Below are positions 1 through 7,693 of a DNA stretch of 17,470 bases, piece by piece. This DNA is from JBCCCJ01 sp039029315 (GTDB lineage: Bacteria; Bacteroidota; Bacteroidia; J057), in contig JBCCGK010000166.1 in the NCBI GenBank assembly GCA_039029315.1, forward strand, positions 1-17,470, read 5' to 3'. The translations under genes and the position numbers were made by a program. Below the pieces are notes generated by a model, which was not told the DNA's origin, ran no database searches, and saw nothing but the letters and a program-made list of their open reading frames with translations. Positions within the stretch are counted from its first letter, which is position 1. Each line of letters opens with the position of its first letter.

Positions 1-2297
1 CGACAGCAGGCACCTATTCGGTAACTGTAACTGATGCCAATGGCTGTTCCGGCACGTCTGCCGATGTGGTAGTTACAGAGAATGCCAATCCAATACCTGT
101 GATCAGCGGATCAACAACCTACTGTGCAAGTGCAGGAAGTACAACTTTGGATGCAGGATCTGGCTTTGCTAGCTATCTCTGGTCTCCTGGCGGCGAAACA
201 ACCCAAACGATCAGCGCGACAGCAGGCACCTACTCTGTAACTGTAACCGACGCCAATGGCTGCTCCGGCACGTCTGCTGATGTCATCGTTACCGAGAATG
301 CCAATCCAACGCCTGTGATCGCAGGCGCAACCGACTATTGCGAAGGATCAAACACCACGCTTGACGCAGGATCTGGTTTTTCCAGCTATCTCTGGTCTCC
401 CGGGGGCGAAACAACGCAAACCATCAGCGCCACAGCAGGCACCTACTCGGTAACTGTGACCGATGCCAATGGCTGCTCCGGCACGTCTGCCGATGTGGTA
501 GTTACAGAAAATGCCAATCCAATACCTGTGATCAGCGGATCAACAACCTATTGTGCAAGTGCAGGAAGTACGACTTTGGAGGCAGGATCTGTTTTTGCCA
601 GCTATCTCTGGTCTCCTGGGGGCGAAACGACCCAAACCATCAGCGCCACAGCAGGCACCTACTCGGTAACTGTAACCGACGCCAATGGCTGCTCCGGCAC
701 GTCTGCCGATGTGGTAGTTACAGAAACAACTCCTGCTAGCTGGTATCTGGATGCAGACGGAGATGGATTCGGCGATCCCAATAGTTCCATTGTAGCCTGC
801 GACCCACCAAGCGGATTTGTTTCAGATGGAACGGATTGTGATGATCAGGAAGAATTTAGTTTCCCTGGGAATCCTGAAATATGTGATGGGATAGATAACA
901 ATTGCGATGGCAATATCGATGAAGGGGTATGCAGTAGCTATTGTAGTTCATCGGGATTGGATAGTCAGTATGAATGGATAGAGAAAGTAGAGATTGGCAC
1001 GATTTCGAATCAATCGGGGAATGATGGGGGCTATGCTGATTATACATCCATCAGTACTGATCTCCCGATTGGCCGATCCGAATTTGTTACCCTGACACCC
1101 GGATTTTCCAATGGAGCATTCAAGGAACACTGGAGAATCTGGATTGACCTCAATCATGATGGGGATTTTGATGATACAGGCGAAAGAGTCTTTCAAAAAG
1201 CCAGTTTTTATCCGATCAATTACTTGTTCACGATCCCTGCAACTGCGACCCCAGGTCCCACTCGTATGCGTGTTTCCATGCGTTTCAATAAGAAACCCAA
1301 CGCTTGTCAGAACTTCCCATTTGGAGAGGTCGAGGACTACACAGTCAATCTGGTTGTTCCTCCTTGTGGTGCCTTGCCTACTGACTGGTATAGTCAGGAT
1401 ATTGGGAATGCGGCACACCCTGGATCAGCCTGCTATGATCCAACTGATGGGAGTTTCTCTGTCTCATCTGCCGGGAAAGATATCTATGGCAAAAAAGATA
1501 AGTTTCACTTTGCCTATACAGATTTATGTGGAGATGGAGAGATTATTGCCAGGGTACAGGACATCATGCCTACAGGCGCTTTTGCTTTTGCAGGAATCAT
1601 GATGCGGGAAAGTACGAGCACTTTTTCTAAAAATGTTGCTATGCTCAAGCGGACCAATGGAAATGTGTTATTCCAATCTCGCTTCACCACAGCTGGTCTA
1701 ACCTCCAGTGCGCAAAGTTCTGCCAGCCTCCCGGGCTGGATCAAGCTGACAAGAACAGGCAATACCTTTGTTGGTTATGTCTCTCAGGATGGCGTGAGCT
1801 GGACAGTTACTTATTCAAGTACTGTACATATGGCCAACTGCCTGACAGTCGGTTTGGCTGTGAGTAGCAATTATACCCGGCTGGTCAATACGTCGGTCTT
1901 TGACAATGTCTCCGTCAATCCACTCGGAGGAGCCCGAAGGACAAATACTCACCAGGCTGCGACTGTCATGACGGAAGGAAGTACCCATCCGAAAGAGACA
2001 CGCGAGGAGGCAGCATTGATCGACAAAGATCCGCAGCTGATGGTACTTCAAGCAACGGTCTACCCAAATCCAACACAGGAGGAAGCATTTTTGGAATGTC
2101 AGGCAATTGGCCGCCTGTCAGGTACTTTGGAGATCTATTCTATCATGGGACAATTGGTGTATGAGACATCCTTTGAACCAACATCAACAGCAACGCTTGC
2201 CCTTCCGGTGAGTTCACTTAGCTCTGGTGTTTATGTTGTGAAACTGAAACTGGAAGACAATCGAAGCCTGGAAAAACGCTTGGTTGTCAGTCAATAA
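1..2297 (+). CDS. Large secreted T9SS cargo protein with Ig-like repeats, GEVED and sorting domain (5' end outside window)
   Basis: The frame is open to the left edge (first full codon at 3), so this is only the C-terminal 764 or so residues. A GTG at 66 lies inside a repeat and is not the true start. In order: the end of one repeat (3-77); three Ig/PKD-like repeats of 71-72 residues, each with two Cys (78-722); an Asp-rich MopE-like metal-binding segment (741-932; DADGDGFGD, DGIDNNCDG); a GEVED domain (about 939-1358, with the name-giving GEVEDYTV); a DUF1349-like concanavalin-type beta-sandwich (about 1371-1920); a linker; and a T9SS type A sorting domain (about 2058-2294) starting VYPNPT and ending in basic KRLVV. 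Known for the family: such proteins cross the outer membrane by T9SS and are anchored or released at the surface. The likely role is adhesion or binding of a surface polymer. No catalytic domain is visible. A terminator follows directly, so it ends its transcription unit. Confidence 0.9.
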   Translation, partial: TAGTYSVTVTDANGCSGTSADVVVTENANPIPVISGSTTYCASAGSTTLDAGSGFASYLWSPGGETTQTISATAGTYSVTVTDANGCSGTSADVIVTENANPTPVIAGATDYCEGSNTTLDAGSGFSSYLWSPGGETTQTISATAGTYSVTVTDANGCSGTSADVVVTENANPIPVISGSTTYCASAGSTTLEAGSVFASYLWSPGGETTQTISATAGTYSVTVTDANGCSGTSADVVVTETTPASWYLDADGDGFGDPNSSIVACDPPSGFVSDGTDCDDQEEFSFPGNPEICDGIDNNCDGNIDEGVCSSYCSSSGLDSQYEWIEKVEIGTISNQSGNDGGYADYTSISTDLPIGRSEFVTLTPGFSNGAFKEHWRIWIDLNHDGDFDDTGERVFQKASFYPINYLFTIPATATPGPTRMRVSMRFNKKPNACQNFPFGEVEDYTVNLVVPPCGALPTDWYSQDIGNAAHPGSACYDPTDGSFSVSSAGKDIYGKKDKFHFAYTDLCGDGEIIARVQDIMPTGAFAFAGIMMRESTSTFSKNVAMLKRTNGNVLFQSRFTTAGLTSSAQSSASLPGWIKLTRTGNTFVGYVSQDGVSWTVTYSSTVHMANCLTVGLAVSSNYTRLVNTSVFDNVSVNPLGGARRTNTHQAATVMTEGSTHPKETREEAALIDKDPQLMVLQATVYPNPTQEEAFLECQAIGRLSGTLEIYSIMGQLVYETSFEPTSTATLALPVSSLSSGVYVVKLKLEDNRSLEKRLVVSQ
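78..722 (+). repeat. Three tandem near-identical 213-216 bp coding repeats
   Basis: The units are 78-293 (72 codons), 294-506 (71 codons) and 507-722 (72 codons), and a further partial unit lies at the left edge. Units 1 and 3 differ at only 3 of 72 residues (D/E, G/V, I/V). Unit 2 diverges in its first 30 residues, but its second half (SYLWSPGG to GCSGTSADV) is the same at protein level. Each unit begins ENANP and has Cys near position 16-17 and near position 61-62, which could pair. The pattern suggests recent duplication or gene conversion, and the array probably continues upstream. Confidence 0.9.
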
Positions 2298-2319
2298 TAT
2301 GCTCGATCCTAGGTAAGGT

Positions 2320-2360
2320 GAAGCTCATAAGCCATTGGTTTATGAGCTTCTGTTTTATTT
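2320..2360 (+). terminator. Rho-independent terminator after the T9SS protein
   Basis: The stem arms 2320-2333 and 2337-2350 pair over 14 positions, with one G-T wobble (2331/2339) and a three-base loop ATT. The T-rich tract TGTTTTATTT follows. It lies 23 bases after the stop codon. Confidence 0.85.
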
Positions 2361-2391
2361 GAAACAATAGTGATAGGTGTTGAAACAATAG
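2359..2391. repeat. 12-bp direct repeat with 21-bp period
   Basis: TTGAAACAATAG occurs at 2359-2370 and again at 2380-2391. The 21-bp period is two helical turns, as in some regulator-binding sites. It lies in the 292-bp gap before the small membrane protein gene. Further on, 2418-2425 reads TATTTTTG, a perfect match to the Bacteroidota -7 consensus TAnnTTTG, but no TTG lies 19-20 bases upstream of it. A 6-bp inverted repeat AACAAC/GTTGTT sits at 2511-2526. No further gene is seen in this gap. Confidence 0.35.
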
Positions 2392-2589
2392 AACATCAAG
2401 TCGAACAGACCTTCTGCTATTTTTGCCTCATAAACGGAACAACAGCTTGAGATTCTTTTTGTTCTCATCCATACATCCTCCTATTCACCCAGGCCCCCAT
2501 CTCTTTGACAAACAACATAGGTTGTTCTGAGAAGAAGATGGGACTCTCTTTTTTCATTCGCAAACAAACCCACTATTAACCCTGATTGT

Positions 2590-3060
2590 ATGAACCTCTC
2601 ATTTTCAGACGGCTGGCAAGTAGGAAGAATTCTGGTCTTGCTGGGACATCTGAGCCTGTTTGCTTTTGCGATCTATTTGCTCTTTGACAAACATCACTTT
2701 CTGAATGCTGATTGGCACATCCATGCACAGTTTCATGTTCTATGGACTGCCTTGATGATGAGTATTCTCGGAGCATCTGGCATGTTTGTCGTACTACATC
2801 GATGGCAAACAGGAACAACCAGAAGCATTTTTCGATGGATTCCAGTGTTTGTTTGGGCCTCATATCTGATTGGCCAACTGATCATGGCACTCCTCCCATC
2901 TGAGGAGCCCTTATTCCAGGCAAGAGATCTGGTAGGGGGGATTGGTTATTCGGACCTCCTCATCGTAGTGATGTTGATCCTTTCATATCTGGGAGTGCTC
3001 CTGGATACACAGACCGATAAGGGGCCTCACTTCCACTTTACCAATTTTTCTTCCTTCTGA
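2590..3060 (+). CDS. Small four-helix integral membrane protein of unknown function
   Basis: The protein has 156 residues. Four hydrophobic helices are visible at about residues 11-32, 48-70, 83-102 and 122-140. The loop between helices 1 and 2 holds a His-rich stretch (NADWHIHAQFH), with an Asn-Ala-Asp-Trp followed by paired His residues. Similar His motifs at this place occur in small four-helix bacterial families of unknown function (DUF6640-like; from memory, not checked). The ATG at 2590 is the first start in the frame and lacks a Shine-Dalgarno sequence, as is usual in this phylum. The gene is flanked by terminators on both sides, so it is monocistronic. The conserved His in or near the membrane could bind a metal or cofactor, but this is speculation. 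Confidence 0.75.
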   Translation: MNLSFSDGWQVGRILVLLGHLSLFAFAIYLLFDKHHFLNADWHIHAQFHVLWTALMMSILGASGMFVVLHRWQTGTTRSIFRWIPVFVWASYLIGQLIMALLPSEEPLFQARDLVGGIGYSDLLIVVMLILSYLGVLLDTQTDKGPHFHFTNFSSF

Positions 3061-3094
3061 ACAAGATCTCAACCTGCTCTGGGTTGTGTGTATG

Positions 3095-3127
3095 ACCTAC
3101 AGGCGAAAGTCTGTAGGTTTATTTTTT
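3095..3127 (+). terminator. Rho-independent terminator with GAAA tetraloop
   Basis: The stem 3095-3104 pairs with 3109-3118 over 10 bp (one G-T) around a GAAA tetraloop. The tract TTATTTTTTT follows. It ends the membrane protein transcript. The convergent minus-strand gene stops at 3145. The T tract is on the plus strand only, so it is not an obvious two-way terminator. Confidence 0.85.
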
Positions 3128-3144
3128 TGCCAAATGTCCATCAT

Positions 3145-5550
3145 CTATCGAATCAGAGAAATGGCTCCTTCTCGCCTGATGGTATTGCCAATGTAGTCGA
3201 TGGCCTGAAGATGATACATATATACCCCTTGCCTGATCGCTTCTCCTTTTTTTCCGGTACCATCCCAACGAAATTCGGGAGATTCTGCCACAAAAATTTC
3301 CTCTCCAAATCGATTGAATACTCGAAAAGAAAAGTCTCGCAGCATCTGGTGTCCGATATAGAACTCATCATTGAAGCCATCCCCATTTGGAGAAAAAGCG
3401 GATGGAACCTGGACTTGTGGAACGTTTCTGATATGCAGGACCCGTTCCAAATCATACAGACAGCCGTAGATGTCCATGATGTTGACTGCAATCCGATAGC
3501 GGCCTGGATGTGAGTATTCATGCACAGGTGCTTCATGGATAGAAGTTGTTTCTCCCAGATCCCAATTGTATTCAGCGCCAATGATTGTTCCTTCAACTCT
3601 AAATCCTACGATGGGTTGGGGGAAATCCACTACAGAATCTGTGAATGTAATGGTTCCTTCTCCTACCTCATGATAACTTTGTACAACCGCTACTCGCTCA
3701 CTGACACATCCTCTGGGAGAGATGATCTCTGTATAAAAAGTATCCCATTCCACGACCGGATTGACTTCATGCACGATGCCTCTGAAAAAATGCTCGCTAT
3801 CCTGTCTGTTGTGATACCAATAGGTACGGCCTCCTTCAATAGGGGTAGCTGCTTCCAGGAAGACTTTGTCCCCAAAACACACCCTTGGATCTGATACGAT
3901 AGGTGGGGGAGGTCTGTGAATGATCTGATCCTGGACCAGACTGTCCACACAGCCTTTGTCTGAGACAATCGAGAGCGTCACCGGATAGATGCCTGCTGTA
4001 TCATAAATATGGGCTGGTTCCAGGATGGCACCTAATATGGTACTGTCTCCCATATTCCAGTACCAGTCGACGATCTGATCATTGGCGATATCTGAACGGA
4101 TGGTCCCTTGATAGACCAGATTTGCAGTGTCGCCCATGCAGACATTATCCTCCACAAGAAATTCTACATTGGGTTGGGGATAGACCAGAATATGTTGTGA
4201 GAAAGTATCTCTACATCCAAAATTATTGAACACTTCCAGCAGCACCCATTGAGAGTCTTCGTAGGTGAATACATGGGAAGGATTGATCTCAGTGGAAGGT
4301 AAGCCATCACTGAAAAACCATTGCTGACTACTTAGGGAAGCGTTGCCCGGAAAGTAGGAAAGATTGGAAAAGGTGAGGGCTTCTCCCTGACAGATTGTGG
4401 GTGGTACATGAAAGGCTGCTACGGGTGCAGGCAGGACTTCCACCTGAGTGACAGCAGTATCACGACAGCCATTGTTGTCACGAATCACCAGAGAAACATC
4501 GAATCTGCCAAAATCTTCATATTGATAGACTGGTGTGGGATGGGTAGATCGGCCTCCATCACCAAATTCCCACTGATAACTAACAACAGAAGATGGTCCT
4601 GTATAAGCAAAGCCGAATTGGTTGATTTCCTGACACTGTGGAGCAGGCGTATTCATCGCAGCTACAGGGGGTTGTGGCATAAATACAGATTGAGAATGTA
4701 GATTGGCCACATTGCCACAAAAATCTGTAACAGCTCCAACCAATGCTACCTGATAGTTGCCAGCTTGGGAGATTGGGGGAGAAACCACCAAGTCGAAGGT
4801 GTAGGAATATCCGCTGCCATCCTCACTGCAGTTGGCACTCAGAATATCCGAGATGTGATAGGGCCCATCCGGGCCAGTGAATGTGAAATCCAGTGAATCT
4901 ACTGTATGGCACAGGATCGGTTCGTCGAACTCCACAGTAACACCATGGCAAAAACTGGACATGCTCCTGACATTGGGAGAAATATCATCATACAGATCTG
5001 CCAAAGATTGTGAAAAATCCAGGGTGTAGCCAGAATTGGAGGAGGTGAAGTTGCTGACATTGAGGACATATGTCTCTCCAGCGACGACATTCAGGCATGG
5101 CTCATTCTGATCCGGACAATTGCTGCTGCCATTGGCGCCTGTCAGGCCTCCGCAGCCATTGTTATACGTCCAGTTGCAGGATACTTCTCTGCTGGGATCA
5201 TCATAGATCGATGCACATCCGGCATTGGTGAGATTGAACAATGCCCAATCATAATCATCCAATGGATCAACGGGGGTAATGGTAAAACAAAGAGAACCGG
5301 TTGTCTGAACAGTGAATCGATACCATACACTATTGCGTTCTCCAATCTTCATACAAGAGTTCTCCCCATTGATTTCATCGGGATTCTCCCCTGCACCTGA
5401 GTAGGCATTGGACTGGAAGTAGGTATCCTGGCATAAAGGAATCGCAAAAATACAATCTTGCTCCGGTTGGTTGGGCGGAAGTTGGGCCAGCAAGGAGGCT
5501 GGAAAAAGGAGGAGGCTAACAAAGGCACTCCTGATCAACAGGTCATACAT
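3145..5550 (-). CDS. Secreted PKD-repeat protein with gliding-motility-associated (CHU_C) C-terminal domain
   Basis: The protein has 801 residues from the ATG at 5550. An upstream in-frame TTG at 5574 would add eight residues before the signal peptide and was rejected. Residues 1-23 form a signal peptide (MYDLLIRSAFVSLLLFPASLLAQ pattern). Residues 30-182 are a Cys-rich N-terminal beta domain (with NSVWYRF) often seen in this kind of Bacteroidota surface protein. Residues 190-290 look like an SbsA-type Ig domain. PKD-type domains lie at about 300-375 (YQWEFGDG), 377-457, 460-545 and 640-707 (YNWDLGE), with a further Ig-like segment at 550-625. The CHU_C domain is 715-801 and opens VPSAFSPNGDGFND. 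In the family, this C-terminal domain is a type B T9SS sorting signal, so the protein is likely exported to the cell surface and may act in adhesion. No enzyme domain is visible. It is convergent with the membrane protein gene and divergent from the DUF1800 operon. Confidence 0.9.
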   Translation of the reverse strand: MYDLLIRSAFVSLLLFPASLLAQLPPNQPEQDCIFAIPLCQDTYFQSNAYSGAGENPDEINGENSCMKIGERNSVWYRFTVQTTGSLCFTITPVDPLDDYDWALFNLTNAGCASIYDDPSREVSCNWTYNNGCGGLTGANGSSNCPDQNEPCLNVVAGETYVLNVSNFTSSNSGYTLDFSQSLADLYDDISPNVRSMSSFCHGVTVEFDEPILCHTVDSLDFTFTGPDGPYHISDILSANCSEDGSGYSYTFDLVVSPPISQAGNYQVALVGAVTDFCGNVANLHSQSVFMPQPPVAAMNTPAPQCQEINQFGFAYTGPSSVVSYQWEFGDGGRSTHPTPVYQYEDFGRFDVSLVIRDNNGCRDTAVTQVEVLPAPVAAFHVPPTICQGEALTFSNLSYFPGNASLSSQQWFFSDGLPSTEINPSHVFTYEDSQWVLLEVFNNFGCRDTFSQHILVYPQPNVEFLVEDNVCMGDTANLVYQGTIRSDIANDQIVDWYWNMGDSTILGAILEPAHIYDTAGIYPVTLSIVSDKGCVDSLVQDQIIHRPPPPIVSDPRVCFGDKVFLEAATPIEGGRTYWYHNRQDSEHFFRGIVHEVNPVVEWDTFYTEIISPRGCVSERVAVVQSYHEVGEGTITFTDSVVDFPQPIVGFRVEGTIIGAEYNWDLGETTSIHEAPVHEYSHPGRYRIAVNIMDIYGCLYDLERVLHIRNVPQVQVPSAFSPNGDGFNDEFYIGHQMLRDFSFRVFNRFGEEIFVAESPEFRWDGTGKKGEAIRQGVYMYHLQAIDYIGNTIRREGAISLIR

Positions 5551-6020
5551 ATAAGAATGAGCGGTTTTCCCCAAAAATAAACTCTAGCTACATTCCATTC
5601 AAGAATTTTGATACGCTTCAGCGAAATTGTCCAATTTGTCTGGAGAGATCAGAGAGAAAAGTTCATTTCCATTACATTTGCAATTTTTCGCAATTTCACA
5701 AATTCGAACTACTTATAGAATGATTCCCTCTCTTCATTCGTTAGAAAAAGACAATGACGTTCTTTGGAATTGTTTCTTTTTTGACAAAAGTTCGAAAAAC
5801 ATAACATCGGGATAATATTTTTCGCCTTGCGGAACGATGGATAGTAGCTATCTTTAGGAATGATGAAAATAATCAAAATCTGAATTTTCGTCGCAATAAA
5901 TCAAATTGGAATGTCATTGTCATGCGCACCCGAAGGCCATACAGCCAGAGGCGCATTTTTTTTTGTTCACAACCCATAACCCTGTTCTCTTACTCAACCT
6001 GGTACTTTCAACTCTATTAT
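5551..6020. other. AT-rich divergent intergenic region
   Basis: This gap of about 470 bp separates the CHU_C gene (-) from the DUF1800 gene (+). It is rich in A and T, with many runs of four or more T. A fair plus-strand promoter is listed separately. A sigma70-like TTGACA at 5781-5786 has no -10 at the right distance (GATAAT begins 24 bases later). No convincing minus-strand promoter was found for the CHU_C gene. A 62-codon frame at 5627-5815 has no protein-like features. The stretch 5922-6020 is in frame with the DUF1800 gene but is judged to be leader. Confidence 0.6.
5826..5856 (+). promoter_or_regulatory. Candidate Bacteroidota-type promoter for the DUF1800/DUF1501 operon
   Basis: CTTG at 5826-5829 is followed by a 19-base spacer and TATCTTTA at 5849-5856. 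This matches the Bacteroidota primary sigma consensus (-33 TTTG, 19 bases, -7 TAnnTTTG) at 7 of 8 bases in the -7 box and the TTG core of the -33 box. Transcription would begin near 5863 and give a leader of about 160 bases to the ATG at 6021. Confidence 0.4.
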
Positions 6021-7685
6021 ATGGCTTCACTTAATCCTCATACCGGTACCCTGGGAAGACGATTGGCAGCTCACTTGCTTCGCCGGACGACTTTTGGGTA
6101 TACTCGTACTGAGATTGATACCTTTGCTGCTATGAGTGCGGATCAGGCGGTAGATGTGCTGATGCAAATGCCAGCCATCCCTCCAGATCCCCAAGATCCT
6201 ACCACTGGCCTTAGTTGGTTGCCTGCGGGGCATACGACGGGGAATTCGGAGAATGAAGATCTCAAATTCATTGTCAATTCCTGGTGGCTGCATCATGTGA
6301 TGGATCCCGCTCTTCCGCTTACCATTGCTCACAAACTCTTTTTCTTTTTGCACACTTCCTTTGTAACCAGCTTTCGGGACATAGAGTGGAATGAAAACCA
6401 TTATTACACCCTCCGCCTATTGATGGAGTATCTGGAAGGGAGTTATAAAGAACTGGCGATGAAAATTTGCCTGGACAATGGCATGAATGATTTTCTGGAT
6501 ATCAGCGAAAGTGTAGCTGGGAATCCTAATGAAAACTTTGTCCGGGAGTTTTTTGAATTGTTCACAATTGGAAAAGGCCCTGGAGCAGGAGATGGAGATT
6601 ATACCACATTCACTGAGCAGGATGTCATAGAGGCAGCGAGACTTATGACAGGTTTCCGCCTCAACAATAATTGGGATGACCTGTCGATGCAAGATCCTGA
6701 CACAGCTTTGCCCCGAGCGAGACTGGATGTCTCACGTCATGACACCACGGACAAGATGTTTTCGCCACGGTTCCAAAATCAAATCATCCTTGGACAGAAC
6801 ACCCAGGCAGGGATGTTGCAGGAAGTGCAGGAATTCGTGGACATGATCTTCAATCAAGCCGCTACCGCCCAGTATATCGTTCGAAGGTTATATCGCTTTT
6901 TTGTGAGATATGAGATTAATCAGGAAGTAGAAACCGATATTATTCTCCCTCTGGCACAGACCTTACAAACACTCAATTATGAGTTGGTCCCTATTCTCAA
7001 ACTACTTCTGAAGAGTGAGCATTTTTATGATGAGGATGATAGTGATGCCGGAGATGAAGTCATCGGTGCTTTGATCAAATCTCCCCTGGATCTTCAACTG
7101 GGAATCATGAAATACTTCGGGGTACCGATACCCGATCCCGCAGCAGATTTGTTTCATGCTTACGTAACATTCTATCAGTTTGGGATACAAGCGGCGCAGA
7201 CAGAAGCTTGTTTTGATTTGTTCGCCCCACCTGAAGTAGCAGGCTACCAGCCATTTTATCAAGCACCGGAATTCAATAGATTATGGATCAGCGCGAAATC
7301 TATTCCTGCCCGCTATGCCTTTGCCGATGAGCATATGGATGGACCAGCCCATCTTCAATTTGATATCATGGCTTTCATTACCGATTCCAACAACATCTCA
7401 GATTTTCAGGGACCGGATATGCTGGGAAATCCCGGTCCACATCCAGGGGCCAGAATTCCCCTGCATTTAGTGAGTGAATTGGTAGACTACCTCTTGCCAG
7501 AATCCATCTCAGGCGATCGACTGGACTATTTCTACAACGAAGTCTTGCTAGAACAACTCCCGGTAGAAGATTGGTTGTATGAATGGGATGATTATGTCAG
7601 CACTGGGATTGATACCAATGTGAAACGTCAAATCAAGCGTCTGATCCGTGCCATTCTCCAAAGTCCTGAATATCAGCTTAGCTAA
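6021..7685 (+). CDS. DUF1800 family protein
   Basis: The protein has 554 residues from the ATG at 6021. An earlier in-frame ATG at 5922 would add 33 basic and aromatic residues and is less likely, because family members commonly begin close to the (L)GRR..AHLLRR motif, here at residues 11-22. Family landmarks visible: HLLRRTTFG (18-26), a Trp-His-His and Pro-Leu region (88-100), NPNENFVREFFELFTIG (168-184, the core N-x-N-x-x-RE-x-x-ELFT-x-G signature) and RLMTGF (207-212). The biochemical function of DUF1800 is not established. It is nearly always paired with a DUF1501 gene, as here eight bases downstream. No signal peptide is seen from either start, although its partner has one, so it may be exported as a complex with DUF1501 or stay inside the cell. 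Confidence 0.9.
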   Translation: MASLNPHTGTLGRRLAAHLLRRTTFGYTRTEIDTFAAMSADQAVDVLMQMPAIPPDPQDPTTGLSWLPAGHTTGNSENEDLKFIVNSWWLHHVMDPALPLTIAHKLFFFLHTSFVTSFRDIEWNENHYYTLRLLMEYLEGSYKELAMKICLDNGMNDFLDISESVAGNPNENFVREFFELFTIGKGPGAGDGDYTTFTEQDVIEAARLMTGFRLNNNWDDLSMQDPDTALPRARLDVSRHDTTDKMFSPRFQNQIILGQNTQAGMLQEVQEFVDMIFNQAATAQYIVRRLYRFFVRYEINQEVETDIILPLAQTLQTLNYELVPILKLLLKSEHFYDEDDSDAGDEVIGALIKSPLDLQLGIMKYFGVPIPDPAADLFHAYVTFYQFGIQAAQTEACFDLFAPPEVAGYQPFYQAPEFNRLWISAKSIPARYAFADEHMDGPAHLQFDIMAFITDSNNISDFQGPDMLGNPGPHPGARIPLHLVSELVDYLLPESISGDRLDYFYNEVLLEQLPVEDWLYEWDDYVSTGIDTNVKRQIKRLIRAILQSPEYQLS

Positions 7686-7693
7686 TTCCAAAC

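Noticed and set aside
66..68. GTG as the start of the first T9SS protein
   Set aside because: The frame is open and in the same repeat pattern to the left edge, so the gene begins outside the window.
78..722. CRISPR-like array
   Set aside because: The repeats are 213-216 bp, coding and without spacers.
948..1418. Minus-strand frame of 156 codons opposite the GEVED region
   Set aside because: It is a shadow of a well-supported coding frame and has no protein family features.
5551..5574. TTG start for the CHU_C protein
   Set aside because: It would place eight polar residues before a signal peptide that starts naturally at the ATG at 5550.
5781..5816. Sigma70-type promoter TTGACA...GATAAT
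   Set aside because: The spacing between the boxes is 24 bases, too long for sigma70, and the phylum uses a different consensus.
5922..6020. ATG at 5922 as the DUF1800 start
   Set aside because: The extra 33 residues are basic and aromatic with no family resemblance, while the ATG at 6021 puts the LGRR..AHLLRR motif at the expected place.
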